Of a DNA stretch of 64,000 nucleotides, positions 7,768-17,921 are shown one piece after another (the stretch's first letter is position 1; each line of letters begins with the position of its first letter). Position numbers and translations under genes: made by a program. Source of the DNA: Undibacterium sp. YM2 (GTDB lineage: Bacteria > Pseudomonadota > Gammaproteobacteria > Burkholderiales > Burkholderiaceae_D); assembly GCF_009937975.1 (NCBI RefSeq), contig NZ_AP018441.1, positions 930,001 through 994,000 of the forward strand, written 5' to 3'. The notes beneath the pieces are model-generated. The model had not been told where the DNA came from. It worked only from the letters and a program-made list of their open reading frames with translations, and did no database searches.

Positions 7768-8592
7768 TTAACCCGGTTTTTGCTGCTGCGGACAATCTAT
7801 CTGTACGACTTGCCTGTCTTCCAGCGCTACGGCAGTCAGTTTACCACCCCAGATGCAGCCGGTATCCAGGCTGATCAGATTGTCACGCAAGACCAGGCCC
7901 AGGGTGGACCAGTGACCAAATACCACGGCGGTTTTTTCACTGTCACGTGACAGGTCAAACCAGGGGGCAAAGCCTTGCGGTGCGCTGTCCAGGCCATCCT
8001 TGCTGTCAAAGTCCATGACGCCATCTGCACTGCAAAAACGCATGCGTGTGAGTGCGTTGATGATGCAGCGTAATCTGTCATAGCCTTGCAAATCATCCTG
8101 CCATTGCGCCGGGGTGTTGCCATACATATTGCGTAATAAATCCAGCCAGTCTTTACCGCGTAGCTGTGTTTCGACTTCATGCGCCAGCTTCATGGTTTGC
8201 TTTGCTGACCATTGCGGGAAGATGCCTGCATGCACCAGCAAATGCTGGCGTTGCAAAATCGCCATCGGTCTGTGCCGCAACCATTCCAGCAATTCTTCAC
8301 GGTCTGGTGCTTGCAGTATGTCGTCGAGGGTGTCGCTGCGGCTTGCTTTGCGTATGCCATTGGCAACAGCCAGCAAATGCAGGTCATGGTTGCCGAGTAC
8401 GGATTCTGCCCGGCCAGCGATTTGCAAATCACGTATCAGGCGCAGGCTGGCCAGCGATTTGGGACCGCGATTGACGAGGTCACCTGCAAACAAATATTGC
8501 GCATCTGGTTCTGTCTGCTCTATTTTGTTGAGCAGGCTTTGTAACTGGTCGGCACAGCCTTGTATATCGCCGATAAAATAAGTTTTTGCCAT
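7768..8592 (-). CDS. apaH: Symmetrical bis(5'-nucleosyl)-tetraphosphatase
   Basis: The 274-residue metallophosphoesterase cleaves Ap4A to two ADP. The metal-binding blocks appear in order: [43 protein letters not shown] and VFGHWSTLG. The ATG at 8592 is preferred over one seven codons earlier because it has a GAGG ribosome site five bases ahead and follows the hemH stop by seven bases. Co-transcription with hemH is therefore likely. Confidence 0.95.
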   Translation of the reverse strand: MAKTYFIGDIQGCADQLQSLLNKIEQTEPDAQYLFAGDLVNRGPKSLASLRLIRDLQIAGRAESVLGNHDLHLLAVANGIRKASRSDTLDDILQAPDREELLEWLRHRPMAILQRQHLLVHAGIFPQWSAKQTMKLAHEVETQLRGKDWLDLLRNMYGNTPAQWQDDLQGYDRLRCIINALTRMRFCSADGVMDFDSKDGLDSAPQGFAPWFDLSRDSEKTAVVFGHWSTLGLVLRDNLISLDTGCIWGGKLTAVALEDRQVVQIDCPQQQKPG

Positions 8593-8599
8593 TGCTGCC

Positions 8600-9706
8600 T
8601 CAGGGCTCGCCACCCATGCGTTTGGCTTCTGCGCGGCTGATCAGGGCTTGCTGTTTTTGTTGTTCACGCACGCTGGCAGTGATCATGGTAGGCCAGCCTA
8701 TCAGATGTTGCTCAGCAATTTCAGCCAGACCGCGCATCCATGCCGGTGATTCATTCAGGCAGGGGATGTAGTTGAATTCCTTACCACCTGCTTTAAGAAA
8801 ATCGGTCTTCACTTCCATGGCGATTTCTTCCAGGGTTTCCAGGCAGTCAGCGATAAAGCCAGGGCAAATCACATCTATGCGTTTAACGCCTTCTTTGGCT
8901 AGCTTTGCCACGGTAGGTGCCGTGTAAGGCTGCAGCCATTCTGCCCGGCCCAGACGTGACTGGAAAGTAACGACATAATCATCTTTGCCCAGCCCCAGTT
9001 TTTCTGCGAGCAGCCTTGCTGTTTTATAGCATTCGCAATGATAGGCATCACCGCGCAATAAAAATGCTTTTGGCAAACCATGGAAACTCATGACCAGTTT
9101 GTCCGGGCGACCATGGCTCTGCCAGTGATCCATGACCGACACGCGCAAAGCCTGTATATAACCTTCATGGTCATGATAATTCTTGACGAAGCGCAGTTCA
9201 GGCATGTTCCTGACTTGCTGGTAATGCTGGGCCACAGCGTCAAAATTGGAGGCAGTCGTGGTGGCAGAATATTGTGGATAGGCTGGCAGTATCAATATGC
9301 GTTCACAGCCTTCTTCCTTGAGTTTTTGCAAGACATCCGGGATGGGCGGCGAGCCATAACGCATGGCATAGGCAACCTGCACTTCATGTCCACGTTCACC
9401 CAGATAACCTTTCAGCAATGCCGCCTGTTTTTGCGTATGTATCTTCAGTGGCGAGCCATCCCTGGTCCAGATCGATGCGTATTTCTTTGCTGACTGGCCA
9501 GAACGGAAGGGCAGGATAATTCCATGCAAGAGCAGCCACCAGATAGGGCGCGGTACTTCAACCACCCGCCGGTCCCATAAAAATTGTTTGAGATAGCGGC
9601 GCACGGCCGATGTCGTCGGCGCATCTGGTGTGCCGAGGTTGATCAGCACCACGGCTGTCTTGGCGATTTTGCCGTGTGAATATTCAGGTTCTTTAAGGAA
9701 GCGCAT
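8600..9706 (-). CDS. hemH: Ferrochelatase
   Basis: This 368-residue enzyme inserts iron into protoporphyrin IX in the last step of haem synthesis. It begins with [11 protein letters not shown], has the active-site His in [11 protein letters not shown], and [17 protein letters not shown] near residue 265. The C-terminal TLEEIAME and YIPCLNES blocks are typical. Its downstream partner is apaH, and recN ends 15 bases upstream of its start. A HemJ-like protein, which would make the substrate, is at 23730. Confidence 0.96.
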   Translation of the reverse strand: MRFLKEPEYSHGKIAKTAVVLINLGTPDAPTTSAVRRYLKQFLWDRRVVEVPRPIWWLLLHGIILPFRSGQSAKKYASIWTRDGSPLKIHTQKQAALLKGYLGERGHEVQVAYAMRYGSPPIPDVLQKLKEEGCERILILPAYPQYSATTTASNFDAVAQHYQQVRNMPELRFVKNYHDHEGYIQALRVSVMDHWQSHGRPDKLVMSFHGLPKAFLLRGDAYHCECYKTARLLAEKLGLGKDDYVVTFQSRLGRAEWLQPYTAPTVAKLAKEGVKRIDVICPGFIADCLETLEEIAMEVKTDFLKAGGKEFNYIPCLNESPAWMRGLAEIAEQHLIGWPTMITASVREQQKQQALISRAEAKRMGGEP

Positions 9707-9721
9707 GATGTATTTTTTTTA

Positions 9722-11368
9722 TTAAGATGCCAGTAATTCTCTGGCGTGTTTGCGCGTAGTCGCGGTAATTTCTATGCCGCCCAGCATGCGGGCGATTTCT
9801 TCCACTCTTTGTTTATTATCGAGTGCTTCTATCTGTGAAACGGTTTTGCCGTTCTGGTTGGCCTTGCTGACCTGGAAGTGCTGGTTAGCCTGGCTGGCCA
9901 CTTGTGGCAAGTGCGTAACGCACAAGACTTGCCGGTCCTGGCCCAGGCGTTTCAGCAAGCGCCCAACCACTTCCGCCACGCCACCACCTATGCCACTATC
10001 AACTTCGTCAAATATGAGGGTAGGGGTGGCTGTAGCACAAGAGGTGATGACAGAAATCGCCAGCGAGATACGCGCGAGCTCACCACCAGATGCCACTTTG
10101 GCCAGCGGCCTTGCCTGCACTCCGGCATGACCTGCGACCAGAAATTCCACTTGCTCCAGGCCATAGGCAGCTGGTTCCACAGGATTGAGTGCAACAGAGA
10201 AGCTGCCTCCACCCATGCTCAGGTCTTGCATTGCCGTGGTGACTGCGGCGCCCAGGTCTTTGGCAACTTTTTGTCTGGCCTTGCTGAGTTTTTCTGCAGT
10301 TTGCTGATAAGCCAGCCTGGCTTTTTCTTCCTGTGCTTTCAGGGCGTCCATGTCAGTCGCATTGGATAGCTGTGCCAACTGGGCTGATAGCGTGGCAAAT
10401 TCTTCGTGCAATTTTTCAGGTGCAACGTGAAAGCGTCTTGCTGTAGTGTGTATCGCTTCCACGCGGTTTTCGACTTCGCGCAGACGGGCTGGGTCGAGTT
10501 CTGTGCGGCTCAGGTAGTCGTTGATTGCGTAGGTGGTTTCCTGCAAATTGATGCAGGCAGATTCCAGCGCATCGGTGACAGGCTTGAGTGCGGCATCATA
10601 ATCGAGCAGTTTCAAGAGTTTTTGCTGTATGGCACTCAACTGTGACAGGACCGGATGTTCGGATTCCGATATCAATGCTGCTGCTTCCTGCGCACCTTCG
10701 AGCAGGCTGGCGGCGTGCGCCAGGCGGCTGTGCTCCTGGCTGATGCTTTCCCATTCACCGGGCTTGATCTGCAATTTATCCAGTTCGCCGACCTGCCATT
10801 CCAGACGCTCGCGTTCTTGCAAGACACTCTTGGCATTGGTTTCAAATTCTTCGCGTTGCTTGCTGATATTGCGCCAGGCACGGTAGCGCAAGCCAACTTC
10901 TGCGACTTGCTCTTGCAAGCCACCTTGCATGTCCAGCAAGTCGCGCTGTGCTTCGGTTTTCAACAAGGATTGGTGCGCATGCTGCCCGTGGATATCCACC
11001 AGCATGTCGCCTATCTCGCGCAATTGCCCTGCAGTGGCGGTGATGCCATTGATCCAGGCCTTGGAACGGCCTGCATTATCGATGGTACGACGCAAGATCA
11101 GCGGTTGATCCTGGTCAAAGAATTCATGTTCTTTGAGCCAGGCGGCGAGTGTTTCATTGACGGCAAATTCTGCACTGATATCCGTTTTACTGGCAGATTC
11201 GCGCACCATGCTGGCATCACCCCGGCCACCGAGGGCCAGGGTCAGGGCATCGATCAGGATGGACTTACCCGCACCGGTTTCACCGGTCAGCACACTGAAG
11301 CCTGAAGAAAACTCCAGCTCCAGCGTATCAACAATGACAAAATCTCGTATGGCAAGCGTGCGCAACAT
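9722..11368 (-). CDS. recN: DNA repair protein RecN
   Basis: This 548-residue SMC-like ATPase of double-strand break repair has the Walker A site FSVLTGETGAGKSILID at its N-terminus. Two coiled-coil stretches occupy the middle (about 150-380). The ABC signature VASGGELARISLAI and Walker B with FDEVDSGIGGGVAE are near the C-terminus. Many recN genes are SOS-controlled, but I could not find a clear CTGT-N8-ACAG box in the 121 bases before it. That interval instead has an extended -10 box and a seven-base inverted repeat. Confidence 0.96.
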   Translation of the reverse strand: MLRTLAIRDFVIVDTLELEFSSGFSVLTGETGAGKSILIDALTLALGGRGDASMVRESASKTDISAEFAVNETLAAWLKEHEFFDQDQPLILRRTIDNAGRSKAWINGITATAGQLREIGDMLVDIHGQHAHQSLLKTEAQRDLLDMQGGLQEQVAEVGLRYRAWRNISKQREEFETNAKSVLQERERLEWQVGELDKLQIKPGEWESISQEHSRLAHAASLLEGAQEAAALISESEHPVLSQLSAIQQKLLKLLDYDAALKPVTDALESACINLQETTYAINDYLSRTELDPARLREVENRVEAIHTTARRFHVAPEKLHEEFATLSAQLAQLSNATDMDALKAQEEKARLAYQQTAEKLSKARQKVAKDLGAAVTTAMQDLSMGGGSFSVALNPVEPAAYGLEQVEFLVAGHAGVQARPLAKVASGGELARISLAISVITSCATATPTLIFDEVDSGIGGGVAEVVGRLLKRLGQDRQVLCVTHLPQVASQANQHFQVSKANQNGKTVSQIEALDNKQRVEEIARMLGGIEITATTRKHARELLAS

Positions 11369-11425
11369 AATGGGCAGACATGAAGGAATTTGTTAAGAAA
11401 ATGGTGCCGGAAAGTACCAGCCAGC

Positions 11426-11448
11426 ATAGCGAAATCGCTATTCTAGCA
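11426..11448 (-). promoter_or_regulatory. recN promoter with an inverted repeat at the start site
   Basis: On the minus strand an extended -10, TGC-TAGAAT, occupies 11448 down to 11440. It slightly overlaps a perfect inverted repeat, ATAGCGA (11426-11432) and TCGCTAT (11435-11441) with two bases between. The repeat covers the expected start point and is therefore a candidate operator. The same twelve bases GCTAGAATAGCG occur at the argC promoter. Confidence 0.45.
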
Positions 11449-11489
11449 ACAGCCTGTGACTTCTGTGTTCGTAAGAGTGGGCGAAAAAA

Positions 11490-12383
11490 TTAATTCAGCG
11501 CACCCTCTACCGATGGATATTCATTCCAGTGCAATTTCTCGCGCAAGGTGTTGTAATAATTCCAGCCAGGAGGGTGCAGGAAGGTCACCGTATGGGCAGA
11601 ACGGTTCACGATAATCCTGTCCTGATGCTGCAGGCTGGCAAAATTTTGCATGTCAAAGTTCAGGCTGATATCGCGTCCGGCTACGATGGTGATGACGATT
11701 TCGCTACTGTCTGGCAGTACGATAGGGCGGTTCGACAAGGCATGCGGCGCAATTGGCACCATCGCAATGCCTGACAGGCTGGGGTGCAGCAGGGGGCCGC
11801 CGGCAGACAGCGCATAGGCTGTCGAGCCTGTCGGTGTCGAGACTATGAGACCGTCCGAGCGCTGGTTGTACATGAAGTGCCCATCTACCTCTACCCGCAA
11901 TTCCACCATGCCTGAACCCGCACCACGTGAGACCACGATGTCATTGAAAGCCACGCCGCTGAATATCTGGTTACCATCGCGCGTCACGATGGCCTGCAAC
12001 AGGCTGCGGCGCTCAGACACATATTTGCCATCCAGCATTTCTGTGATGACAGGGATCATGCGGTCAAGCGCGATATCGGTGATGAAACCCAGCCTGCCCT
12101 GGTTGATGCCTATCAGGGGAATATTGTAGGGAGCCAGTTGCCGTGCTATCCCCAGCATGGTGCCATCGCCGCCAACGACGATGGCGACGTCGGCCAGTTT
12201 ACCTATCTCAGGGACGGGCATGCTGCTGAATTCGCTTAATTGCAGGTATTGCGCGGTTTCTGCCTCGATGACGACACGATGTCCCGCGCTTGCGAGAAAA
12301 TTGGCCAGTTCCTTAATCGAGTCAGCAATGCCTGTCGCATTCGATTTTCCAACAAGTGCAATGGTTTTGGCCTGTACTGTCAT
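11490..12383 (-). CDS. nadK: NAD kinase
   Basis: The 297-residue enzyme phosphorylates NAD to NADP. The diagnostic [11 protein letters not shown] is near residue 70 and [13 protein letters not shown] follows. The central [20 protein letters not shown] and the [18 protein letters not shown] loop are the NAD-binding core. The ATG at 12383 is chosen over an in-frame TTG two codons earlier. It is divergent from the HAD phosphatase gene, with 75 bases shared for both promoters. Confidence 0.96.
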   Translation of the reverse strand: MTVQAKTIALVGKSNATGIADSIKELANFLASAGHRVVIEAETAQYLQLSEFSSMPVPEIGKLADVAIVVGGDGTMLGIARQLAPYNIPLIGINQGRLGFITDIALDRMIPVITEMLDGKYVSERRSLLQAIVTRDGNQIFSGVAFNDIVVSRGAGSGMVELRVEVDGHFMYNQRSDGLIVSTPTGSTAYALSAGGPLLHPSLSGIAMVPIAPHALSNRPIVLPDSSEIVITIVAGRDISLNFDMQNFASLQHQDRIIVNRSAHTVTFLHPPGWNYYNTLREKLHWNEYPSVEGALN

Positions 12384-12458
12384 AAACAAAGGTAGGGTGA
12401 CATGATGCCTGAGATTAGAACATAATTAGGGCATCTATGAATGGAATGAGTGCTCTTT

Positions 12459-13145
12459 ATGGCAATTAAAGCAGTTTTGCTGGACCTCGATGATACTTTG
12501 TGGCCGGTTGCACCGGTTATTCGTCATGCTGAATCCGTTTTGCAACAATGGATGCATGAACACGCACCTCTTGTGGCGCAAAATTACAATGTGGAAAAAT
12601 TGCGTGAGCGCAGGAATTTGCTGGTAGCGAGCGACCAGCGTTTTCAGTACGATTTATGGGCCCTGCGTCATACCTTGTTGAAACAGGTTTTTGATGAACA
12701 TGGTGTGGAAGCCGGGAAGGCTGACCAGGCCATGGCCGTTTTTGCCGACGCCAGGAACAAAGTTGATTTGTATAGCGATGTAAAACCGGCTTTACAGGCT
12801 CTGCAGGAAAAACTGCTGCTGGGCACTGTCTCGAATGGGTTTGCCGATTTACAGGCGATAGGTCTGGCACATCACTTCAAGGTATCTATCGCCGCCTTTC
12901 GTTTTGGCTGTGCCAAGCCTGATCCCAGGATATTCCTGGCCGCTTGCCAGGAACTGGGCCTGGAACCTGCAGAAGTATTATATGTAGGTGATGATTTATT
13001 GCTGGATGTGCAAGGTGCGCAACAAGCGGGATTAAAAGGCGGCTGGATGAACCGCCAGGGTTTAAAAATTGAAGATGAGCGCCATCTGCATATCAAGCCG
13101 GATGCAGAATTTGCCAATCTGCATGACCTGACTCTATGGCTATGA
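12459..13145 (+). CDS. HAD family hydrolase
   Basis: This 228-residue phosphatase of the haloacid dehalogenase superfamily has motif I in VLLDLDDTLWP, motif II Ser/Thr in LGTVSNGFADL, Lys in FGCAKPDPRIF and acidic motif IV in VLYVGDDLLLDVQGA. A helical cap lies between motifs I and II, as in phosphoglycolate phosphatase-type (subclass I) enzymes. The substrate cannot be inferred. The gene precedes hrcA by 44 bases. Confidence 0.9.
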   Translation: MAIKAVLLDLDDTLWPVAPVIRHAESVLQQWMHEHAPLVAQNYNVEKLRERRNLLVASDQRFQYDLWALRHTLLKQVFDEHGVEAGKADQAMAVFADARNKVDLYSDVKPALQALQEKLLLGTVSNGFADLQAIGLAHHFKVSIAAFRFGCAKPDPRIFLAACQELGLEPAEVLYVGDDLLLDVQGAQQAGLKGGWMNRQGLKIEDERHLHIKPDAEFANLHDLTLWL

Positions 13146-13156
13146 ATTTTTCTATG

Positions 13157-13183
13157 TTCATGTCAGTCATGAACGCATAAAAT
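13157..13183 (+). promoter_or_regulatory. Candidate hrcA promoter with inverted repeat
   Basis: A TAAAAT hexamer at 13178-13183 ends six bases before the hrcA ATG, so transcription would begin at or next to the start codon. Just upstream is the inverted repeat TTCATG (13157-13162) and CATGAA (13168-13173). No CIRCE element (TTAGCACTC-N9-GAGTGCTAA) is seen here. Confidence 0.4.
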
Positions 13184-13189
13184 GAAATC

Positions 13190-14220
13190 ATGCAACTAGA
13201 TATCCGCGCACAAACTTTATTAAAAGCCCTGGTCGAGCGTTATATCGCTGATGGCCAGCCTGTGGGTTCCCGCGCCTTGTCAAAAATATCCGGCCTGGAA
13301 TTGTCCCCGGCAACGATACGCAATGTCATGGCTGACCTGGAAGAAATGGGTTTTGTTGCCAGCCCGCATACTTCCGCTGGCCGTATTCCTACCCCAGAGG
13401 CTACCGGGTCTTCGTTGATAAATTGCTTACAGTGCAAGATATCAATGCTGCGGGCATGGATACACGTCTGCAATCCAGCTTGCAATCGAATATGAATGCG
13501 CAGTCGCCACAAAAACTGATTACCAATGCGGCGCAGATATTGTCGTCCCTGTCACAATTTGCCGGTGTCGTCATGACACCACGCACAGAGTCGATTTTTC
13601 AGCAGGTTGAATTTTTGCGTTTGTCTGAAAAACGCATCTTGCTTGTGGTCGTCACACCGGGTGGCGAAGTCCATAACCGCCTTTTGTTGACGGATGTCGA
13701 CTACACGCCGACACAATTGGTGCAGGCCGCCAATTACCTGAACCAGAATTTCGGTGGTTTGAGCTTTACCGATGCGCGTTCGCGTATCAATAGTGAGTTG
13801 AGGCAACTGCAGAATGACATGACCAGGCTTATGCAAGCCGCTGTTGAAGCCGGTAGCAATGCCATGGATGAAGATAATGATGAAGTCGTCATCTCTGGTG
13901 AGCGCAATTTGCTGAATGTGCAAGACCTGTCATCAAATATGGGTTCATTGCGCAAATTGTTTGACATGTTTGAACAAAAAAACAGTCTCATGCAGCTACT
14001 GGATGTATCCAGCAAGGCAACAGGTGTGCAGATTTTTATAGGTGGCGATTCGCAACTGGTACCTATGGAGGAAATGAGCATAGTCACTGCCCCTTATGAA
14101 GTGAATGGCAAGATAGTTGGAACCCTGGGCGTAATTGGGCCTACACGTATGGCGTATGAGAGAGTGATACCGATCGTGGACATCACGTCAAAATTATTAT
14201 CTAATGCCTTAAGTCAATAA
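13190..14220 (+). pseudogene. hrcA: Heat-inducible transcription repressor HrcA, split by a one-base deletion
   Basis: HrcA represses groE and dnaK heat-shock genes by binding CIRCE sites. The first frame gives the winged-helix domain ([48 protein letters not shown]). At 13392-13395 the run CCCC should be CCCCC to continue as [13 protein letters not shown]. One base is missing, and the rest of the protein continues in another frame to 14220. Restoring the base gives 343 residues, the normal HrcA length, with no other lesion. That is better explained by a sequencing or assembly error than by decay, though a genuine frameshift cannot be excluded. Confidence 0.9.
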
Positions 14221-14277
14221 GACTGGGTATGCACTGGCGAAGCAGGGTGGCACACATTCATCCGGAGCAGGGTTGCT

Positions 14278-14661
14278 ATGGAAAAGAAAAACGCAAAGAT
14301 TTTGTTAATTGATGACAATGACGTAACCCGCGAGGTACTCAGGGTCATCCTGAGGAGCGAGGGGTATCATGTTGTTGGTGAAGCAACTGACGGCGGCAGT
14401 GGTTTGGAACTTGCTTTGAAGTTGAAGCCAGATTTGATCTTGCTGGATATCGTCATGCCCAAGATCAGTGGCACTGAAATCCTGCCACGTATCAGGGAAC
14501 TGCTGCCAGACGCAAGGGTGCTCATGGTGACAGCCAATAAGGATCAGGAAACGATTACCGAGGTAGTCAAAACAGGCATACATGGCTATATCCTCAAGCC
14601 ATTCAATGCGCAAAAAATCATAGGAACTGTCGAGGCTGTAGTCGCCAAGATCAACAAATAA
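14278..14661 (+). CDS. Single-domain response regulator (CheY-like)
   Basis: The 127-residue protein is one receiver domain and nothing else. ILLIDDNDVTRE supplies the acidic pair, LILLDIVMPKISGTE the phosphorylated Asp, VLMVTANKD the Thr switch and GYILKPFNAQKI the Lys. It has no output domain, so it would act by protein contact or as a phosphate relay. No kinase gene is adjacent. It lies between hrcA and fur and is convergent with fur. Confidence 0.92.
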   Translation: MEKKNAKILLIDDNDVTREVLRVILRSEGYHVVGEATDGGSGLELALKLKPDLILLDIVMPKISGTEILPRIRELLPDARVLMVTANKDQETITEVVKTGIHGYILKPFNAQKIIGTVEAVVAKINK

Positions 14662-14724
14662 GCTGGAGCGCACAGGGCAGCTATGGCCCGGTGCGCTTGC
14701 CAGGCTTAAAGTTGGGGGGCTGGG

Positions 14725-15153
14725 TTAAGCCTTGTGTTCGCAATTGGTCTTGGTGCAGTTGCCATAAATCGCCAGTGCATGCTCGGCAATCTTGAAACCA
14801 CGCTCCAGAGCGACAGTTTGCTGGCGTTGTTCTATCTCTTCGTCAAAAAATTCTTCTACGCGGCCACAATCGAGACAGACCAGATGGTCATGGTGTGAGC
14901 CCTCATTCAATTCGAAAATGGCTTTACCAGTCTCAAAATGATTACGGTTTAACAGGCCAGCCTGTTCAAATTGGGTCAGTACGCGGTATACAGTTGCCAA
15001 ACCGACATCCATATTTTCGTTCAGCAGGATCTTATACACATCTTCTGCTGTCAGATGACGAACCGGGCTGCTCTGGAAGATTTCCAGGATTTTCAGTCGG
15101 GGCAGAGTGGCTTTCAGACCGCTGGCCTTGAGGTTGGAGGTGCTGTTTGTCAT
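14725..15153 (-). CDS. fur: Ferric uptake regulator Fur
   Basis: This 142-residue metalloregulator represses iron uptake genes when Fe2+ is bound. The winged helix includes [16 protein letters not shown] and [19 protein letters not shown]. The metal-binding segment [18 protein letters not shown] carries a His-rich site and a CxxC pair, and the C-terminus has a second Cys pair in [11 protein letters not shown]. The ATG at 15153 gives the usual N-terminus, although an in-frame start exists four codons earlier. It is divergent from bamE, a common Burkholderiales arrangement. No clear Fur box was seen in the 75 bases between them. Confidence 0.96.
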   Translation of the reverse strand: MTNSTSNLKASGLKATLPRLKILEIFQSSPVRHLTAEDVYKILLNENMDVGLATVYRVLTQFEQAGLLNRNHFETGKAIFELNEGSHHDHLVCLDCGRVEEFFDEEIEQRQQTVALERGFKIAEHALAIYGNCTKTNCEHKA

Positions 15154-15228
15154 GTTTTCGATCAAAAAATTGCTATCTGCTTTATGATATCGGGTTTTAG
15201 GGCTTGTTGCTCAATTAAGAGGTTATCT

Positions 15229-15795
15229 ATGCAACTGTTGTTTTCAGGATTAATGCGGAACAAGATGAGCCGTGTAGCGGGTCTGGTCGTGCTGGCTTCT
15301 TTGACGGCATGTTCATCACCTATTCCCTTGCTGTCTTCGGCTGACAGGACTTCAGTATATGCAACATCAGGCACCCCTAGTGATGCAAATGGCGCGCAAG
15401 TGGTCGAGCCTACCGGTTTTGGCAAGGTGCTGGCCTTTATTTCACCTTACCGCGTTCCCATACAGCAAGGTAACTTCGTTTCCCAGGAAATGGTGGCACA
15501 GTTAAAAGAAGGTATGACACGTGAGCAGGTGCGTTTTATCCTTGGTACAGCCTTGCTGACCGATATGTTTCATGAAGACCGCTGGGATTATCCTTTCCGC
15601 CTGACCAAGCCAAATGGTGAACGTATCACCAGCCGCGTGTCGGTGTTTTTCAAGGATGGTACGGTAGCAAAATTTGAAGGCGGCAATTTGCCGACTGAAA
15701 AAGAATATCTGGCACGTATTACCGAATCCGCTTTGGGCCTGAACCGCGTGCAATCGGTGATAGAGACCGATGCACCGAAGAAAAAAGAGAAATAA
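15229..15795 (+). CDS. bamE: Outer membrane protein assembly factor BamE
   Basis: This 188-residue lipoprotein is a subunit of the BAM complex, which inserts beta-barrel proteins in the outer membrane. The signal peptide ends in the lipobox LTAC with the lipidated Cys at about 28. The SmpA/OmlA domain follows: SQEMVAQLKEGMTREQVRFI, LGTALLTDMFHEDRWDY and VFFKDGTVAKFEGG. AAGAGG is placed six bases before the ATG at 15229, so this start is preferred to the much longer open frame that runs back into fur. A Met 12 codons later is also possible. Confidence 0.94.
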   Translation: MQLLFSGLMRNKMSRVAGLVVLASLTACSSPIPLLSSADRTSVYATSGTPSDANGAQVVEPTGFGKVLAFISPYRVPIQQGNFVSQEMVAQLKEGMTREQVRFILGTALLTDMFHEDRWDYPFRLTKPNGERITSRVSVFFKDGTVAKFEGGNLPTEKEYLARITESALGLNRVQSVIETDAPKKKEK

Positions 15796-15801
15796 GCTGT
15801 T

Positions 15802-16608
15802 ATGACTGCACTTAAAATTGCCGTGGCCGGGGCTTCTGGCCGTATGGGAAAAATGCTGGTCGAAGCAATCAGTAATGCCGGTGATATGGTCCTGGTTGGC
15901 GCGCTGGACGTGCCTGCCTCACCAGCCCTGGGTACGGATGCCGCGGCCAGTCTGGGCAAGCCTTGCGGCGTGAATATTACTGCTGACCTGGCGACCGGCC
16001 TGGCAAATGCCGACTACCTGATCGATTTCACCCGCCCTGAAGGTACCCTCAAGCATCTCGAATATTGCGCTGCCCATGGTATCAAGATGATTATCGGCAC
16101 CACGGGCTTTGATGACGCTGGCAAGGCAGCGATTGCCGCTGCCGCAGAGAAAACCGCCATCATGTTTGCGCCGAACATGAGTGTAGGCGTGAATGTCACG
16201 ATGAAGCTCCTGGAGATGGCAGCCAAGAGCTTTGCTGAAGGCTATGACATCGAAATCGTCGAAGCCCATCACCGCTTCAAGGTCGATGCCCCTTCAGGCA
16301 CAGCCCTCAAGATGGGCGAAGTCATCGCCGATGCACTGGGCCGTGACCTCAATGAAGTGGGCGTGTTTGCCCGTGAAGGTGTGACAGGTGAGCGCGACCC
16401 GTCTTCCATCGGTTTTGCCACTATCCGTGGTGGTGACATTGTTGGTGATCACACGGTCTTGTTTGCCGGCATAGGTGAACGTGTCGAAATCAGCCACAAG
16501 TCTTCCAGCCGTGTGACTTATGCGCATGGTAGCCTGCGTGCAGCACGTTTCCTGCAAGGCAAATCTACAGGCTTGTATGATATGTACGATGTCCTGGGTT
16601 TCCGTTAA
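15802..16608 (+). CDS. dapB: 4-hydroxy-tetrahydrodipicolinate reductase
   Basis: The 268-residue enzyme acts in lysine and meso-diaminopimelate synthesis. It has the nucleotide-binding [15 protein letters not shown], the [10 protein letters not shown] segment, the catalytic [18 protein letters not shown] near residue 155 and the C-terminal [19 protein letters not shown]. It starts six bases after bamE, so the two genes are likely co-transcribed. Confidence 0.97.
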   Translation: MTALKIAVAGASGRMGKMLVEAISNAGDMVLVGALDVPASPALGTDAAASLGKPCGVNITADLATGLANADYLIDFTRPEGTLKHLEYCAAHGIKMIIGTTGFDDAGKAAIAAAAEKTAIMFAPNMSVGVNVTMKLLEMAAKSFAEGYDIEIVEAHHRFKVDAPSGTALKMGEVIADALGRDLNEVGVFAREGVTGERDPSSIGFATIRGGDIVGDHTVLFAGIGERVEISHKSSSRVTYAHGSLRAARFLQGKSTGLYDMYDVLGFR

Positions 16609-16638
16609 TCAGTCTGTAATAGCACGTGTGACTTCTAC

Positions 16639-17295
16639 ATGAATTCTGCAATCGCACATTATTGGGAACAGGCTGACGCACTGGGTCATCTGGTTGGCTG
16701 GTTATTATTGTTGATGTCAGTACTCAGCTGGACATTAATACTGATGAAGGGCTGGACCTTCTGGCGTATCCGTAAAGCAGCCCCAGGCTTGCGCGCCTTC
16801 TGGCGTGCGCCCAGTCTGGCAGATGCATTGTCGTCGCTGCGCCAAACTGATCAGTCCAAAATATTCATCACCCTGGCAGATGCTGCACATGCCGCCAGTG
16901 ACACGGCACAACGCAGCGCCACCTTGTCTGCCAATGCAGGTTTGAGCGAAATACTGACGCGCAGCCTGCGCCAGGAATTGCAGGGCCTGACGGTCAGGCT
17001 GGAAACTGGTTTGAGCTTTCTCGCCTCAGTCGGCGCCACTGCTCCTTTTGTCGGTTTGCTGGGCACAGTCTGGGGCATTTATCGCGCCTTGACCGCCATT
17101 TCATCCAACGGCGTGGTGCAAATCGACCAGTTGGCAGGGCCAGTGGGCGAAGCCCTGATCATGACTGCGCTGGGTTTGCTGGTGGCGATACCTGCCGTGC
17201 TGGCTTATAACGCTTTCAACCGGATTAACCGCATTACCCTGGCTGAGCTGGATGGTTTTGCCTTTGACTTGCATGCCCACATGAACAAGTCTTAA
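16639..17295 (+). CDS. MotA/TolQ/ExbB proton channel family protein
   Basis: This 218-residue inner-membrane protein has three predicted transmembrane helices: about residues 14-35, 120-145 (FLASVGATAPFVGLLGTVWG) and 165-190 (EALIMTALGLLVAIPAVLAY). The first cytoplasmic loop is long, as in ExbB and TolQ. With the next gene it forms a proton-motive-force motor that powers either TonB-dependent transport or the Tol system. No tonB, tolA, tolB or pal is nearby, so the choice between exbB and tolQ is left open. Confidence 0.88.
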   Translation: MNSAIAHYWEQADALGHLVGWLLLLMSVLSWTLILMKGWTFWRIRKAAPGLRAFWRAPSLADALSSLRQTDQSKIFITLADAAHAASDTAQRSATLSANAGLSEILTRSLRQELQGLTVRLETGLSFLASVGATAPFVGLLGTVWGIYRALTAISSNGVVQIDQLAGPVGEALIMTALGLLVAIPAVLAYNAFNRINRITLAELDGFAFDLHAHMNKS

Positions 17296-17329
17296 ATTAA
17301 AAACAAAAAACCGCCCCCAAAATTAAAAG

Positions 17330-17773
17330 ATGACATTCGGTCAATTTCATACGCCGCGCGAGTCCTCATCACGTCCCCTGACTTCCATGGCGGACATCAA
17401 TGTCACGCCCATGGTCGACGTGATGCTGGTTTTGCTGGTCATCTTTATCATCGCTGCCCCTTTCATGACGCATGCGATCAAGCTGGATTTGCCGCAGGCG
17501 CAATCAGCGCCGGTGGCCGAGCAGGCTGAGTCTGTGCGTATTTCCTTTGATGCTGATGGCATTCTTTACTGGGATAAACAAGTCCTGGCCATGGCTGACC
17601 TGGAATCCAGGCTGGCTCTGCTGGCGAAAAAGAACAAGCAGACAGAAATCCAGTTGCGGGCCGATAAGGCCACCCGTTATGAAATTATCGCCCAGGTGAT
17701 GGCGGCAGCCCAGACGCAAGGGCTGGCTAGGATTTCTTTCGTAACCGACAGCAAACAAGCCAAAAAACCGTAA
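17330..17773 (+). CDS. ExbD/TolR family biopolymer transport protein
   Basis: The 147-residue protein has one transmembrane helix near the N-terminus, with the conserved proton-carrying Asp in NVTPMVDVMLVLLVIFIIAA. A periplasmic domain follows, with SVRISFDADGILYWDKQ and EIQLRADKATRYEIIAQVM. It is the partner of the preceding channel protein, 34 bases upstream, and anchors the force-transmitting complex. Confidence 0.88.
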   Translation: MTFGQFHTPRESSSRPLTSMADINVTPMVDVMLVLLVIFIIAAPFMTHAIKLDLPQAQSAPVAEQAESVRISFDADGILYWDKQVLAMADLESRLALLAKKNKQTEIQLRADKATRYEIIAQVMAAAQTQGLARISFVTDSKQAKKP

Positions 17774-17921
17774 TTGTCACGGTTCAGTCAGTACAAAACC
17801 GCGCTACACTCTGTAAAACGCCTCCAGGAGCCTTTGCCCATCAGGCTTTCCTCAATAATGTGCCTGAACCAGTTATAATCAAAGGTTCTGAGTCATTTTC
17901 GCATCTACTTCTGCTTACGCC

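Noticed and set aside
15154..15228. Fur box between fur and bamE
   Set aside because: No 19-base inverted repeat close to the Fur consensus could be found.
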